64,000 bases of DNA, from contig NZ_FPAA01000002.1 of the NCBI RefSeq assembly GCF_900116235.1, positions 248,001 to 312,000 on the forward strand, given 5' to 3'. The notes beneath the pieces are model-generated. The model was given only the letters and a program-made list of their open reading frames with translations, searched no databases and was not told the DNA's origin. The position numbers and the translations under genes are program-made. Shown here in pieces: positions 17,971 through 26,105 of the stretch; the first letter of the stretch is position 1, and each line of letters opens with the position of its first letter. This DNA comes from Marininema halotolerans. Lineage in GTDB: Bacteria > Bacillota > Bacilli > Thermoactinomycetales > DSM-45169.

Positions 17971-18936
17971 TCACACAAGAGTCTGACCCACACCCTTTTC
18001 ACCAGCTTGTCTGTAATAATACGTTGCGATAGCGATATCAAAGGAAGCCATCCCCATCGGATTAAAATAAATCGCTTGATCAGCAGGAATCTTCTGTAGG
18101 GCTTCCTTACACACCACATCCGTAAGTGAAAGCGTCTCTTCTTTTTGTAATCCCCGTTCTTTATGCATGACTTCAATATCTGTATTGGCTCGACATACCT
18201 CTTCCCAACGATCCACAATGATGGCTAGATTGTAGTCTAGCATCGTCGGTTTGAAATCTCGTAACGAAACATTTATGAGTAGCGCACCCTGCTTTGGCGG
18301 TTTATCAATGTAGCCCCTGGAAGAAACCGTACAGGTAATCAATACATCAGCACCTTCATAGGCTTCTTCCCAGGTATTGACTATGCGAGTACGATCCAAG
18401 ACCGCCGCAGGTATTGCAGACTGATCAACGTCTCGCACATCATACAAACGAACCTCTGTGATCGACTCCTTAAGCAGTGAGGTCATCATTTGCAAATGCA
18501 ACTGCCCAATGGGTCCAAAGCCAACAATCCCCACACTTACCCGGTGTAACGGACGAACTTTGAACGCTTCTTGAATCATTAAACCTGTCACGGATGCAGT
18601 ACGAACCCCACTCACAAGAGCTGTATTTACCATCGCAACTGGACGCCCATCCTCTGCATTATTCAAAATGGTTAAGGAATGGGCACGTTGAATTCCCTGA
18701 TCAATGTTTTTGGGGAAGGAGGCAATCCATTTAATCCCCGCCATGTTGATATCTGCACCTATATAAGCTGGCATCGCGATAATCCGATTGCTAGGATCAG
18801 GAAATCGCAAATAGGGTTTGATCGGTTGGTCATAAACCCCCTGCTGGATATGCCTTACCGTCTGGTCAATGACGTGGATGGTTTCTCTCCAGTCCATCCC
18901 AATGGACTGAATGTTTTCAGTATTTAAATAAAGCAT
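17971..18936 (-). CDS. SbnB-like dehydrogenase (ornithine cyclodeaminase/mu-crystallin family)
   Basis: 321 residues from ATG 18936, with AAGGAG 6 bases upstream; the longer reading has no such site. A Rossmann fold is shown by VGIVGFGPIGQLHLQMM, and the family substrate region by IAMPAYIG and AGIKWIASFPKN. SbnB oxidises N-(1-amino-1-carboxy-2-ethyl)-glutamate with NAD to release L-2,3-diaminopropionate and 2-oxoglutarate. Directly downstream of the SbnA-like gene (73 bases), it completes the two-step diaminopropionate route. Zwittermicin A clusters contain an equivalent pair (ZmaU/ZmaV). True ornithine cyclodeaminase activity is less likely in this context. Confidence 0.9.
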   Translation of the reverse strand: MLYLNTENIQSIGMDWRETIHVIDQTVRHIQQGVYDQPIKPYLRFPDPSNRIIAMPAYIGADINMAGIKWIASFPKNIDQGIQRAHSLTILNNAEDGRPVAMVNTALVSGVRTASVTGLMIQEAFKVRPLHRVSVGIVGFGPIGQLHLQMMTSLLKESITEVRLYDVRDVDQSAIPAAVLDRTRIVNTWEEAYEGADVLITCTVSSRGYIDKPPKQGALLINVSLRDFKPTMLDYNLAIIVDRWEEVCRANTDIEVMHKERGLQKEETLSLTDVVCKEALQKIPADQAIYFNPMGMASFDIAIATYYYRQAGEKGVGQTLV

Positions 18937-19009
18937 TGTTTTCTCCTTTTTTTCATAACGATCAATTAGCAGCAACCATCGCTAAAAACGAGCAGAAACT
19001 ACTTTGCAG

Positions 19010-19972
19010 TTAATTCGTCACATGCTCTTTTTGTCGTAAATGTGCAACCCACTCGTCGTTATAGACCGTTTTGACATAGGCGGTTCCGCCATCTGGGCAT
19101 AGAAAGACCACCTTTGGACGCTGAGCCAGTTCCATCTTAGAAAAATAGCAATGGATCGCGTGATAACAACTCCCCGAAGAACCACCAGCAAACACACCAT
19201 GCTCTTCAAATAATCGATGACAACCCCTAATTGCATCGAGTTCTTCCACCATCACCACATCATCAATCAACGCACGTTCGATTTGTTTGGGCACCATACT
19301 TGCACCAATACCAGGAATATGACGCATCTTTGGTGGCCCACCAAAAATGACGGACCCCACCAAATCAACAGCAACGATTTTGATATGGGGGAATTTCTCC
19401 TTCAAACGTTGAGAAATCCCCGCAATCGTCCCACCTGTGCTCACCCCGATAAACGCATAATCCAAGGTTTCGAAGTGATGAGCAATCTCACTACCCAATC
19501 CATAGTAGTGAGATTCATAATTAAGCGGATTTTCATACTGATTAGGCCAGTATGAATGAGGTGTTTTCTGTAATAGCTCTTCTACCCTTTGCAAGCGATT
19601 TAATAGATAGCCGCCTGTCCCATCTCGTTCCGTCACTTTTTCCACACGATAGGAAAGGGCGTAGAGTATATCTTCATAGGCACTATTAATGTTGGCATCA
19701 ATCACTGGGATAAACTTAATTTGAAGTTGTTTACACAACGCAGCAAGTGCAATCCCAAAATTTCCGGATGATGATTCAATCACTGTCGTTTTCGACGTAA
19801 TTTCACCCTTTTGTATCGCAGTTTTCAGTATGTGATAGGCTGGTCGTACTTTTATACTGTTCATCAAATTGTGATACTCTAACTTCGCAAACATTTCTAT
19901 ACGCTTATTCTCTAATTGGATTAGCGGCGTGTTACCAATAAAAGCGCGTGCTTGATGTAGTTTGTTAATCAT
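19010..19972 (-). CDS. SbnA-like PLP enzyme, 2,3-diaminopropionate precursor synthase
   Basis: 320 residues of the cysteine synthase fold (type II PLP). FIGNTPLIQL is at the N-terminus, the PLP lysine is probably K41 in NSIKVRPAYH, the asparagine loop is SSSGNFG and the phosphate cup is STGGTIAG. SbnA condenses O-phospho-L-serine with L-glutamate to give the intermediate oxidised by SbnB. The NSIKVRPA segment and the neighbouring SbnB-like gene favour this over cysteine synthesis. Start ATG 19972 has GGGAG 7 bases upstream. It is the first gene of the minus-strand cluster, so the promoter should lie in the 19973-20702 region. Confidence 0.9.
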   Translation of the reverse strand: MINKLHQARAFIGNTPLIQLENKRIEMFAKLEYHNLMNSIKVRPAYHILKTAIQKGEITSKTTVIESSSGNFGIALAALCKQLQIKFIPVIDANINSAYEDILYALSYRVEKVTERDGTGGYLLNRLQRVEELLQKTPHSYWPNQYENPLNYESHYYGLGSEIAHHFETLDYAFIGVSTGGTIAGISQRLKEKFPHIKIVAVDLVGSVIFGGPPKMRHIPGIGASMVPKQIERALIDDVVMVEELDAIRGCHRLFEEHGVFAGGSSGSCYHAIHCYFSKMELAQRPKVVFLCPDGGTAYVKTVYNDEWVAHLRQKEHVTN

Positions 19973-20702
19973 ATGCGTCTCCCGCAAAATGAAAGATTTA
20001 GCCCTCGATTCTCTGCCAACCCGCCAATAAATGCGATGATTCGAATAGTTATTTCTATTCGGTATTTTTCTATTTCTTTTATTAATGAAAATAGAGAGAT
20101 AGAAAGAACCACATAGCCCAAACTCACTGCCGTAAATTCACGACACCGACACCACTTCAGACAATGCAAATCGATGTTCACTCAGGTTCTCACACTAAAA
20201 AATTATATTCTCCAAAAAAAATTGATTCCCTTCTGAATGTAAAAAATAATATAATAATGCCAATACTACCAGTCCCACATGGATAGTAGGATTATAAATC
20301 GAAGCACTCCTCTACCCTTTAGAAGGATTATATGTTAGGAAAGCAATGGTCCTAAGGCAAAAGCGATCTGATTAAAGACGTATGATATGAGAAATGTATG
20401 AGACGATAACCCTATAAAAATTTCCACCTTTATTGTATCGGTTAGCATTAAACCTTTTCCTTGTATTTGATTAATATTTTATAAATATCATAAAGCTATG
20501 AAAGGATATGCCCCCAAGGGGGGCCACGGTCATCTTGTAGTCGACCGTAGCTCACCCTAGCGGCATGTTTTTTACTTTTCATCGATCTTTATAACGTCAC
20601 CGGATCCGTGCACTCCCTTCCTCGTCTGATGGCCGAAGGAAATGCTCATGGTACTTTTTCTAAAAGCTACAGATAAGGGAGACCCACTCACTCCCCTGAC
20701 TA
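19973..20702. other. Non-coding region upstream of the biosynthetic cluster
   Basis: No convincing gene is seen. The part next to the cluster (20190-20280) is very AT-rich and should carry the minus-strand cluster promoter, but I cannot pick one confidently. The distal part contains a compact inverted-repeat structure at about 20504-20576, listed separately. The rest shows no clear repeats or operators. Confidence 0.5.
20504..20576 (+). ncRNA. Candidate structured RNA with closing stem, hairpin and T-run
   Basis: On the plus strand ATGCC (20508-20512) can pair with GGCAT (20562-20566). It encloses a 6-bp hairpin ACGGTC/GACCGT (20526-20531 and 20543-20548, 11-base loop). A run GGGGGG (20518-20523) could also pair with CACCC (20553-20557) as a pseudoknot. 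The closing stem is followed within two bases by TTTTTT. This could be a small RNA, a riboswitch-like element or an unusual terminator. I do not recognise a known family. No plus-strand gene follows nearby. Confidence 0.35.
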
Positions 20703-22328
20703 TCACGATGATGGCAATTCGGCGTCTTCCTGACCACCTGTTTTTTTAGCATCGAGTTCAGGTGTAAAAATAACCTCTCGGTCACCATCAAAATGACCCA
20801 ATCGCATAAGTGGTTTTTTCGCAGGCCCTTCGATCACGTCACCCGTAAAGGAGAAACGAGAACCATGACAGGGACAATCCCATGTTCGATCCCCATCATT
20901 CCATTCCACTTCACACCCTAGATGGGTACAGGTTGTATCCACCAGATGAAGTGTCCCTTCCCTATCTCGATAGGCCCCCGTTCGATCCCCTCCGAGCACG
21001 ACTACGGCAGCCTCATCCTTCCCAATCTCCGTCAATGAAGCCGTGGGAATTTCAAGTTTTCCTTTCAGAAGATGGGCAGCTACGTCTAATCCTTGCAAAG
21101 TAACCTGCTTCACGCTCGGATTTACACGGAATCGTGACGGCGTATACAATTCCGTATATGAATTATCCCGACCCAACACTTGATCCGATAACAAAGTAGC
21201 TGCGATTGTCCCTTGAGTCATTCCCCATTTTCGATAACCCGTAGCAATGTAGATGTTTGGTTTTCCAGCAGTAATCGATCCAATATAGGGTACCTGATCC
21301 AAGGAAGTTAAGTCTTGTGCTGACCAACGATAAGCAATCGTTGCCTCACCAAAGATCTTTTCTGCGTACTGTGCCAAGGCTTCATAATGATTCATCGTGT
21401 CGATGCCTTGCCCCGTCTGATGACTTTCACCACCCACAAAAATTAGGGATTCATCCTGCCAATGAACTGATCGGATGGATCGAACGGGATCATCAGCGCT
21501 AATATACATTCCCCCTACATCCCTTGTCTTCCCACGGAGGGCTAATACATAGGAACGTACGGCTTTTAATCGTGTAAAATAAAGCCCACCCCCATCATAA
21601 AAAGGAAAGTGCGAAGCGATAATAATTTGGTCTCCTGTAATCTTTCTCCCGTTTTCTACGATGACTTCTGGCGATGACCCCTCGACGATATCAACGGCCT
21701 TGGTATTCTCATAGATCTGTACCCCCTCCCTCACCATGTTCGAAACCAACTCCGTTAGATACGCAAGGGGGTGAAATTGAGCTTGTTTATTCATCACAAC
21801 CGCCCCGTAAGAGTCGATGCCCAAGGGAAGCTGATCCGTCGCTTGACCATCTATCCCCAATCGCTGATATGCATGGTTTTCTTGCTCAATCTTCCTTCGA
21901 CTGGATTCATTCATGGCATATAGAAACGCTTTTTCCTCACGAAATTCACAGGATATTTTCTTTTCCTTAATCTGCTGTTCGATAAATTTCTTTGCTTCCA
22001 TGTTCGCTTGATAGTATTGCTTTGCTTTCTCCGTCCCCAGCTGGCGGATTAAGTCATGATAAATAAAACCATGTTGCGCTGTAATTTTAGCCGTGGTATG
22101 ACCCGTTGTACCATGGAAAAGTCGATCTCCATCGATTAATACAACTTTACAACCTGACTTCGCGAGCAAGTATGCCGTTGTGATTCCTGTAATGCCTCCA
22201 CCAATGACAATGATCTGTGTATGGATATTTTCACTTAATGAAGAAAAACGAGGCCATTCATTTGAATTGATCCAGTAAGATTCAGGCAGAAGCGGTAGTG
22301 CACCTATTTTGCCTCTCTTCTTTTGCAT
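20703..22328 (-). CDS. yhfW: FAD-dependent oxidoreductase with C-terminal Rieske [2Fe-2S] domain (YhfW-like)
   Basis: 541 residues. The N-terminal DAO-type flavin domain begins IIVIGGGITGITTAYLLAKSG and includes HGTTGHTTAKITAQHG. The C-terminal ~100 residues are a Rieske domain with CTHLGCEV and CPCHGSRF, the two Cys-His pairs that bind the [2Fe-2S] cluster. Length and layout match Bacillus YhfW, whose substrate is unknown to me. It is a single gene read away from the next one and is preceded by a terminator at 22403-22437. The start is the ATG at 22328. Confidence 0.9.
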   Translation of the reverse strand: MQKKRGKIGALPLLPESYWINSNEWPRFSSLSENIHTQIIVIGGGITGITTAYLLAKSGCKVVLIDGDRLFHGTTGHTTAKITAQHGFIYHDLIRQLGTEKAKQYYQANMEAKKFIEQQIKEKKISCEFREEKAFLYAMNESSRRKIEQENHAYQRLGIDGQATDQLPLGIDSYGAVVMNKQAQFHPLAYLTELVSNMVREGVQIYENTKAVDIVEGSSPEVIVENGRKITGDQIIIASHFPFYDGGGLYFTRLKAVRSYVLALRGKTRDVGGMYISADDPVRSIRSVHWQDESLIFVGGESHQTGQGIDTMNHYEALAQYAEKIFGEATIAYRWSAQDLTSLDQVPYIGSITAGKPNIYIATGYRKWGMTQGTIAATLLSDQVLGRDNSYTELYTPSRFRVNPSVKQVTLQGLDVAAHLLKGKLEIPTASLTEIGKDEAAVVVLGGDRTGAYRDREGTLHLVDTTCTHLGCEVEWNDGDRTWDCPCHGSRFSFTGDVIEGPAKKPLMRLGHFDGDREVIFTPELDAKKTGGQEDAELPSS

Positions 22329-22402
22329 GGTTAATCCTCCTTTTTACCAATTATTCTCCTCAGTAATTTTCACGCCTCTGCCCTTCGTTATACCCATCGA
22401 TC

Positions 22403-22437
22403 AAAAAGACCGACGGGATAACCCGTCGGTCTTTTTT
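22403..22437 (-). terminator. Rho-independent terminator
   Basis: Perfect inverted repeat GACCGACGGG / CCCGTCGGTC with a 4-base loop, flanked by A and T runs on both sides. It ends the minus-strand small gene at 22436-22720. Confidence 0.9.
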
Positions 22438-22720
22438 AATCCTTATTTTTGGGTATTCCTCTTTTCCCATTTAGCAAATCCATTCCCACTTGAGGATTGG
22501 TTCGAACAGAATCAGCGAACTCCGTCAGCTCATCCTTATCGACATCCGCTTGGGTCACTTTCATCAAATAGTCGAGGACAGAACTCATTCCTCCCCGCTC
22601 ATTTGCCCGCCTCGCACCCTCTAAAATCTGACCCAGCTGTTTTTCTGTTAAGACGTTTTGCCCCATCATCGTATTAATCAACTGTGTCATTTCCTTATGG
22701 TTTGGTCCTTTACCCACCAT
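22436..22720 (-). CDS. Small hypothetical protein, helical, Bacillales type
   Basis: 94 residues from ATG 22720 (MVGKGPNHKEMTQ). The ATG two codons earlier directly abuts GGGGGG, while this one lies 6 bases from it. The protein is hydrophilic and predicted helical (QLINTMMGQNVLTEKQLGQILEGARRAN), with no signal peptide, membrane segment or metal motif. I do not recognise the family. It stands alone, with its own terminator. Confidence 0.7.
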   Translation of the reverse strand: MVGKGPNHKEMTQLINTMMGQNVLTEKQLGQILEGARRANERGGMSSVLDYLMKVTQADVDKDELTEFADSVRTNPQVGMDLLNGKRGIPKNKD

Positions 22721-22907
22721 CTTCATCCCCCCGGGATCTTAGCTTCGCTCCCTCCACCATATGTCAGCATGCAAGTGGGGGGGCGGGCAAGCGTCCAGGA
22801 TGATTCGAAATTGGGCCAATCTCCTTATCCATTCCAGCCATGATCGAATAAGGTAATGGAGAAGAAATGATTGATCGAAGCCACATCAATTGAAAGGATG
22901 GAGAATC

Positions 22908-23048
22908 GTGTGGGATAACTGTGGTTACGATGGCTATGGTGGCGATAGAGGAGGGTATGTTGTCGACTGTCCTTTAGGATTAAATCGACTTCTTCTCTTT
23001 CTTTTAATCATCCCCACAATTTTTTGGTATGTGGGTGCATTGGACTAA
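22908..23048 (+). CDS. Micropeptide, divergent YjcZ-like sporulation-type protein
   Basis: 46 codons from GTG 22908, with AAAGGATGGAG 4 bases upstream. The N-terminus is Gly/Tyr-rich (WDNCGYDGYGGDRGGY), followed by one membrane helix starting GLNRLLLFLLIIPTIFW. This layout matches the two 32-residue YjcZ-type genes downstream, which have a GYGY segment followed by GLRRLL and a hydrophobic helix. It differs in having two cysteines and acidic residues in the head. YjcZ-like peptides in Bacillus are made during sporulation; the function is not established. Confidence 0.62.
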   Translation: MWDNCGYDGYGGDRGGYVVDCPLGLNRLLLFLLIIPTIFWYVGALD

Positions 23049-23379
23049 AGAGGAAGACATAGACGAACAACCATTTTCCCGGGCAGGGATATCCGCCTGT
23101 ACACATCAAATGCCTGCCGCATAATTTGTACCATCCGAGTGAAAAGGAAGACGCCGCAAAGAATCTGTCACCACTGCCGATAACACGCAAAGCTCATTCC
23201 CTCCAAGCTTCTGCTGCGTAGTGGTTCGTCTCGCACGAAACACTTCCCTCAATCCTGCTCACTGTGGAGCCTCCTTACATTCCTACCCCTGATCATGAAG
23301 ACTACTCCAGGAAGGAAACGCATCTGGGGGCGGAGAGACCAACCCTCTCCCAAACATACCTTTGAAAGGGGGTGGAACC
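23049..23379. other. Intergenic stretch without recognised gene
   Basis: No gene with a ribosome binding site and family resemblance is visible. It probably contains the promoter of the first YjcZ-like gene; the only clear signal is the GAAAGGGGGTGG ribosome binding site at its right end. Confidence 0.5.
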
Positions 23380-23478
23380 ATGAGCTACGGCTACGGTTAT
23401 GGTTATGGCGGATTCGGTCTGCGCCGTCTCCTCATCTTTCTGCTCGTTGTCGCCACCATCTTCGCATTGATTTGCTAG
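23380..23478 (+). CDS. YjcZ-family sporulation micropeptide 1
   Basis: 32 residues: head MSYGYGYGYGGFG, an arginine pair (GLRR), then a single hydrophobic helix LLIFLLVVATIFALIC. The start ATG 23380 has AAGGGGGTGG 4-5 bases upstream. Such Gly-Tyr-rich membrane micropeptides (YjcZ family) are common in endospore formers and are typically sporulation-expressed; a spore-envelope location is likely but not shown by sequence. Confidence 0.88.
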   Translation: MSYGYGYGYGGFGLRRLLIFLLVVATIFALIC

Positions 23479-23610
23479 GTTTCATGTCGAAATAACCTAG
23501 AACTTCTCACAAGAAGAAGGGCGACCCCACCCATTTGAACCCTGCTTACCCCTTACGGGTGGATCCTTTGTCTTGTGAAACCATTACATTTCTTAAAGGA
23601 GGAATAATCA

Positions 23611-23709
23611 ATGAGCTACGCTTATGGTTACGGATACGGTGGATTTGGTCTACGCCGGCTTTTACTCTTCTTACTTGTTGTAGCCACGATCTTCGCCCTG
23701 ATTTGCTAG
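23611..23709 (+). CDS. YjcZ-family sporulation micropeptide 2
   Basis: 32 residues, differing from the first copy at only two positions (Ala for Gly at residue 4 and Leu for Ile at residue 19). The start ATG 23611 follows AAAGGAGG by 7 bases. The separate strong ribosome binding site and 132-base gap suggest independent translation. The helix ends in a free C-terminal cysteine, as in copy 1. A terminator follows at once. Confidence 0.9.
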   Translation: MSYAYGYGYGGFGLRRLLLFLLVVATIFALIC

Positions 23710-23710
23710 C

Positions 23711-23740
23711 AAAAACCCCCAGATGGGGGTTTCTTTTTTT
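23711..23740 (+). terminator. Rho-independent terminator
   Basis: AAAAACCCCC, a 4-base loop and GGGGGTTTC followed by seven T. It ends the YjcZ gene and, read the other way, touches the stop of ytxJ. Confidence 0.92.
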
Positions 23741-24087
23741 TATAACGGGGTTACTGCCTCAGTAAGTGAATCCTTGGTAATATGCCAATGGGACGTATTC
23801 CATATCGACTCACCGTTTTTCACCAGGATGGTTTGGGGAGATTTATGCTGTACATGAAGATCTTGAGCAATCTGATTTGAAACCTCCCTCGATTCAATCA
23901 CCTTCACAAGCAGATAGTTCACTCCCTTAGAAGGAACCCCCTTGATAAACGCTTCACACTCTTTCCATGCATCGGCACTCACAGGACAACGCGTACTATG
24001 TTTCATCACTAAAAGGGGTTGTTCCTTTGACTGAGCAAGATATCCTTGCCATTCATCCAGGGTGGTTATTTCTTTCCATTCCATCAT
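23740..24087 (-). CDS. ytxJ: Bacilliredoxin-like YtxJ (monothiol)
   Basis: 115 residues with a thioredoxin fold. The active-site segment is KHSTRCPVSADAW, a single-cysteine CPVS type. The cis-Pro region HKSPQTILVKNG follows. YtxJ-type proteins act in de-bacillithiolation, reducing protein-bacillithiol mixed disulfides in the cytoplasm. This implies that the organism makes bacillithiol. The start is the ATG at 24087 (MMEW), with GGAGAGG upstream. Confidence 0.88.
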   Translation of the reverse strand: MMEWKEITTLDEWQGYLAQSKEQPLLVMKHSTRCPVSADAWKECEAFIKGVPSKGVNYLLVKVIESREVSNQIAQDLHVQHKSPQTILVKNGESIWNTSHWHITKDSLTEAVTPL

Positions 24088-24234
24088 CGATCCTCTCCTT
24101 CTGATGCCACTCCATCTTCATGGAAACGTTGGCAATTGAATGAATCCACTTCTATTTTCCCCCATTTCAACTCACCAAAGCAAAACAAAAAATCCCACAC
24201 GGGGATTAGTCATCGAAAAGTCCTCTTCTATGAT

Positions 24235-24663
24235 TTAGAATCCATGTATTTTCGCTTTTGATTTCTTCCTATCTAATAATGTCACTAAAAGCTGATACTC
24301 CTCAAGTAACAACATTTCAAAAAATTTCATCTCTTCACGGAGTTTGCGATTTTCTTTGAGAAGCTGTTCGACCTGCATTTGACTGGCATGAATTTTATCT
24401 TCCAACCGTTGTACGCGCTCCCGCATAGAAAGGGGCTCGCCGTTTAACTCCGCCCAATTTTGATTGAGGTAGGAAGGCGGATTCACCTCGCGCGAGGAAA
24501 GATCCTTCCATCTTAAAAGACACTCCTCTTCATTCCGCCCCAATTTTTGGGAAGCTGTCACAAAAGTCCTGTTCCTAGACATCCCTAATCGCTTACAAGT
24601 CATCACCCAGTAAAATAACATCCGATCATCTTCTTCGTTCCAGGAACGGGACAAGCTATGCAC
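24235..24663 (-). CDS. RsfA-family-like prespore regulator, short
   Basis: 142 residues. An N-terminal Myb/SANT-like segment (SWNEEDDRMLFYWVMTCKR, then EEECLLRWKDL) is followed by a C-terminal coiled coil (RVQRLEDKIHASQMQVEQLLKENRKLREEM). RsfA-type proteins are transcriptional regulators in the forespore of Bacillus. It lies 28 bases after the next, related gene and should be co-transcribed. A GTG start at 24663 gives the full Myb-like segment; its ribosome binding site (GGAAG) is close, so the start is not certain. Confidence 0.72.
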   Translation of the reverse strand: MHSLSRSWNEEDDRMLFYWVMTCKRLGMSRNRTFVTASQKLGRNEEECLLRWKDLSSREVNPPSYLNQNWAELNGEPLSMRERVQRLEDKIHASQMQVEQLLKENRKLREEMKFFEMLLLEEYQLLVTLLDRKKSKAKIHGF

Positions 24664-24691
24664 CTTCTTCCTGTTCCGACTCTAACGTATC

Positions 24692-25276
24692 TTATGAATG
24701 GGTTTCCCGTTCCGTATCCACCGTTGCCCTCCCTTTTACAACATCCGCACTCCCAGAGGATTCGAGCTCCTCCCCTTCTTCATCCTCTTCATATTCAGCT
24801 ACACGGGCAGTCTCCAATAACTTTAACAGTCGCGTATAACGATCCTTGATCTCCTCTTGAAACTGTTGGAATGAGTACCAATGTTCCTGTAATCGCCGAT
24901 TCTCTAAGATAGCTTCCCTCAGGAGACGATCCTTATCTTTCTTTACTTTTTCTAAACTACGTAGCTGTTCTTTTTGATTACGATACTCTCCCTCAAACTC
25001 CTTTAATTGACTCACCACATCCCGCATCGAGAAATAATTTTCTCGCTTACGTTTTAATTGACTCGCAACCCGTTCCTGCTTTGCTTGACGGAAAGCTTCT
25101 TCTTCCCGTTTGCGGACTACAGCGTTCCACCGAAAACCACAAGCACCTGCAGTCCGGTTGATCATGCGCCCTACCTCTGCGAAGGCATCCAGCTGATTAC
25201 CTCCTTCTCGGACCCATTGGAGAACTGTTTCCGCCAACAGTCGATCCTCTTCCTGTGTCCAACAGCGCCCTTTCAT
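24692..25276 (-). CDS. RsfA-family transcriptional regulator
   Basis: 194 residues. The N-terminal Myb-like domain contains [21 protein letters not shown], followed by the second helix region ([16 protein letters not shown]) typical of RsfA/YwfN-type regulators. Residues ~70-160 form a long coiled coil, and the C-terminal tail is acidic ([14 protein letters not shown]). Start ATG 25276 has AAGGAGG 7 bases upstream. RsfA is made in the prespore under SigF and tunes forespore genes; the same role is inferred here. It is paired with a related shorter gene downstream. Confidence 0.85.
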   Translation of the reverse strand: MKGRCWTQEEDRLLAETVLQWVREGGNQLDAFAEVGRMINRTAGACGFRWNAVVRKREEEAFRQAKQERVASQLKRKRENYFSMRDVVSQLKEFEGEYRNQKEQLRSLEKVKKDKDRLLREAILENRRLQEHWYSFQQFQEEIKDRYTRLLKLLETARVAEYEEDEEGEELESSGSADVVKGRATVDTERETHS

Positions 25277-25351
25277 ACCGAACCCTCCTTTGAATCCTTT
25301 CTATCGTTATATTTTATGGGCTCGAGATAAAAAGGTGCCTTCTGGACATAG

Positions 25352-25379
25352 AAAAAAAGATCAGTGTTTGTCACTGACC
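25352..25379 (-). terminator. Rho-independent terminator
   Basis: On the minus strand GGTCAGTG/CACTGATC with a 5-base loop, followed by TTTTTTT, downstream of the DUF309 gene. Confidence 0.8.
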
Positions 25380-25398
25380 CCTTGTACGGTTCAACTTT

Positions 25399-25791
25399 TC
25401 AAGTACAATGGATTTGCCTTAATTCCCCTGGTGTGGGTAAAGGGCATATGGAAAGACTCAGCTTGTTTACTTCTTCCGGATCCATGAACGAAATATTTTC
25501 AGGTAATGTACGTAAACAATGGTCAAGCCACTGACGTACACTCCCGAGGTCAACGCCTTCATGATAAGAAGGAAAGGGAGAAAAATACCCCTTGGCTGTC
25601 GTCGCTAGCTTCCTTGCCCCCCGTACTTTTCCTCGGAGAAGTTGATGCATGATCGCTGCCACTTGGATTAATCCGTGGTAAAAATGATTATCCCTTTGTG
25701 TTTGCCATAACTCTTCTAACACTTCGTGTGCTTCCCAATATTCTTGTTCATGATACCGTTGAAAAAATGCGAGATATAGAGGATTTACCAT
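25399..25791 (-). CDS. DUF309 domain protein
   Basis: 130 residues, all-helical, with the DUF309 signature YWEAHEVLEELWQ and HGLIQVAAIMHQLLRGK. The His/Glu pattern EAHEVLEELW resembles a metal-binding helical bundle. Function is not established. It stands alone between terminators. The start is ATG 25791, with GGGAG 12 bases upstream. Confidence 0.82.
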   Translation of the reverse strand: MVNPLYLAFFQRYHEQEYWEAHEVLEELWQTQRDNHFYHGLIQVAAIMHQLLRGKVRGARKLATTAKGYFSPFPSYHEGVDLGSVRQWLDHCLRTLPENISFMDPEEVNKLSLSICPLPTPGELRQIHCT

Positions 25792-26105
25792 GATAATTTT
25801 TCAACTCCCTTCATTATTATGGTTTCTATCAGGAACCCTTTTAGAAAATATTTGTCACCAAGGAGGTTTTATTCGACAAGTAATCGGGAACTCCGTAAAG
25901 AAATGACCCTTTTCAACACAAAGAAAAAGACCAGGATTTGCCTGGCCACATGAAAGAGGGTCAAGATTAAGGAGTTAAGAAGCGTGGTAGCAAACAAGGA
26001 GGTCAGCCTTGCTTGCATGTCTCATTATAACATAATGTTCGAAATTTGTCGATATAAGGACTTCAGTTTTTTGAAGATTCCTTACTAACCGGTGTATTTC
26101 CTATA
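25792..26105. other. Intergenic region with a minus-strand terminator at 25923-25947
   Basis: No gene recognised. A short hairpin CCAGG/CCTGG with a 5-base loop reads into TCTTTTTCTT on the minus strand and could end the TPR gene. Two isolated AAGGAGG motifs (about 25859 and 25996) have no credible following reading frame. Confidence 0.5.
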
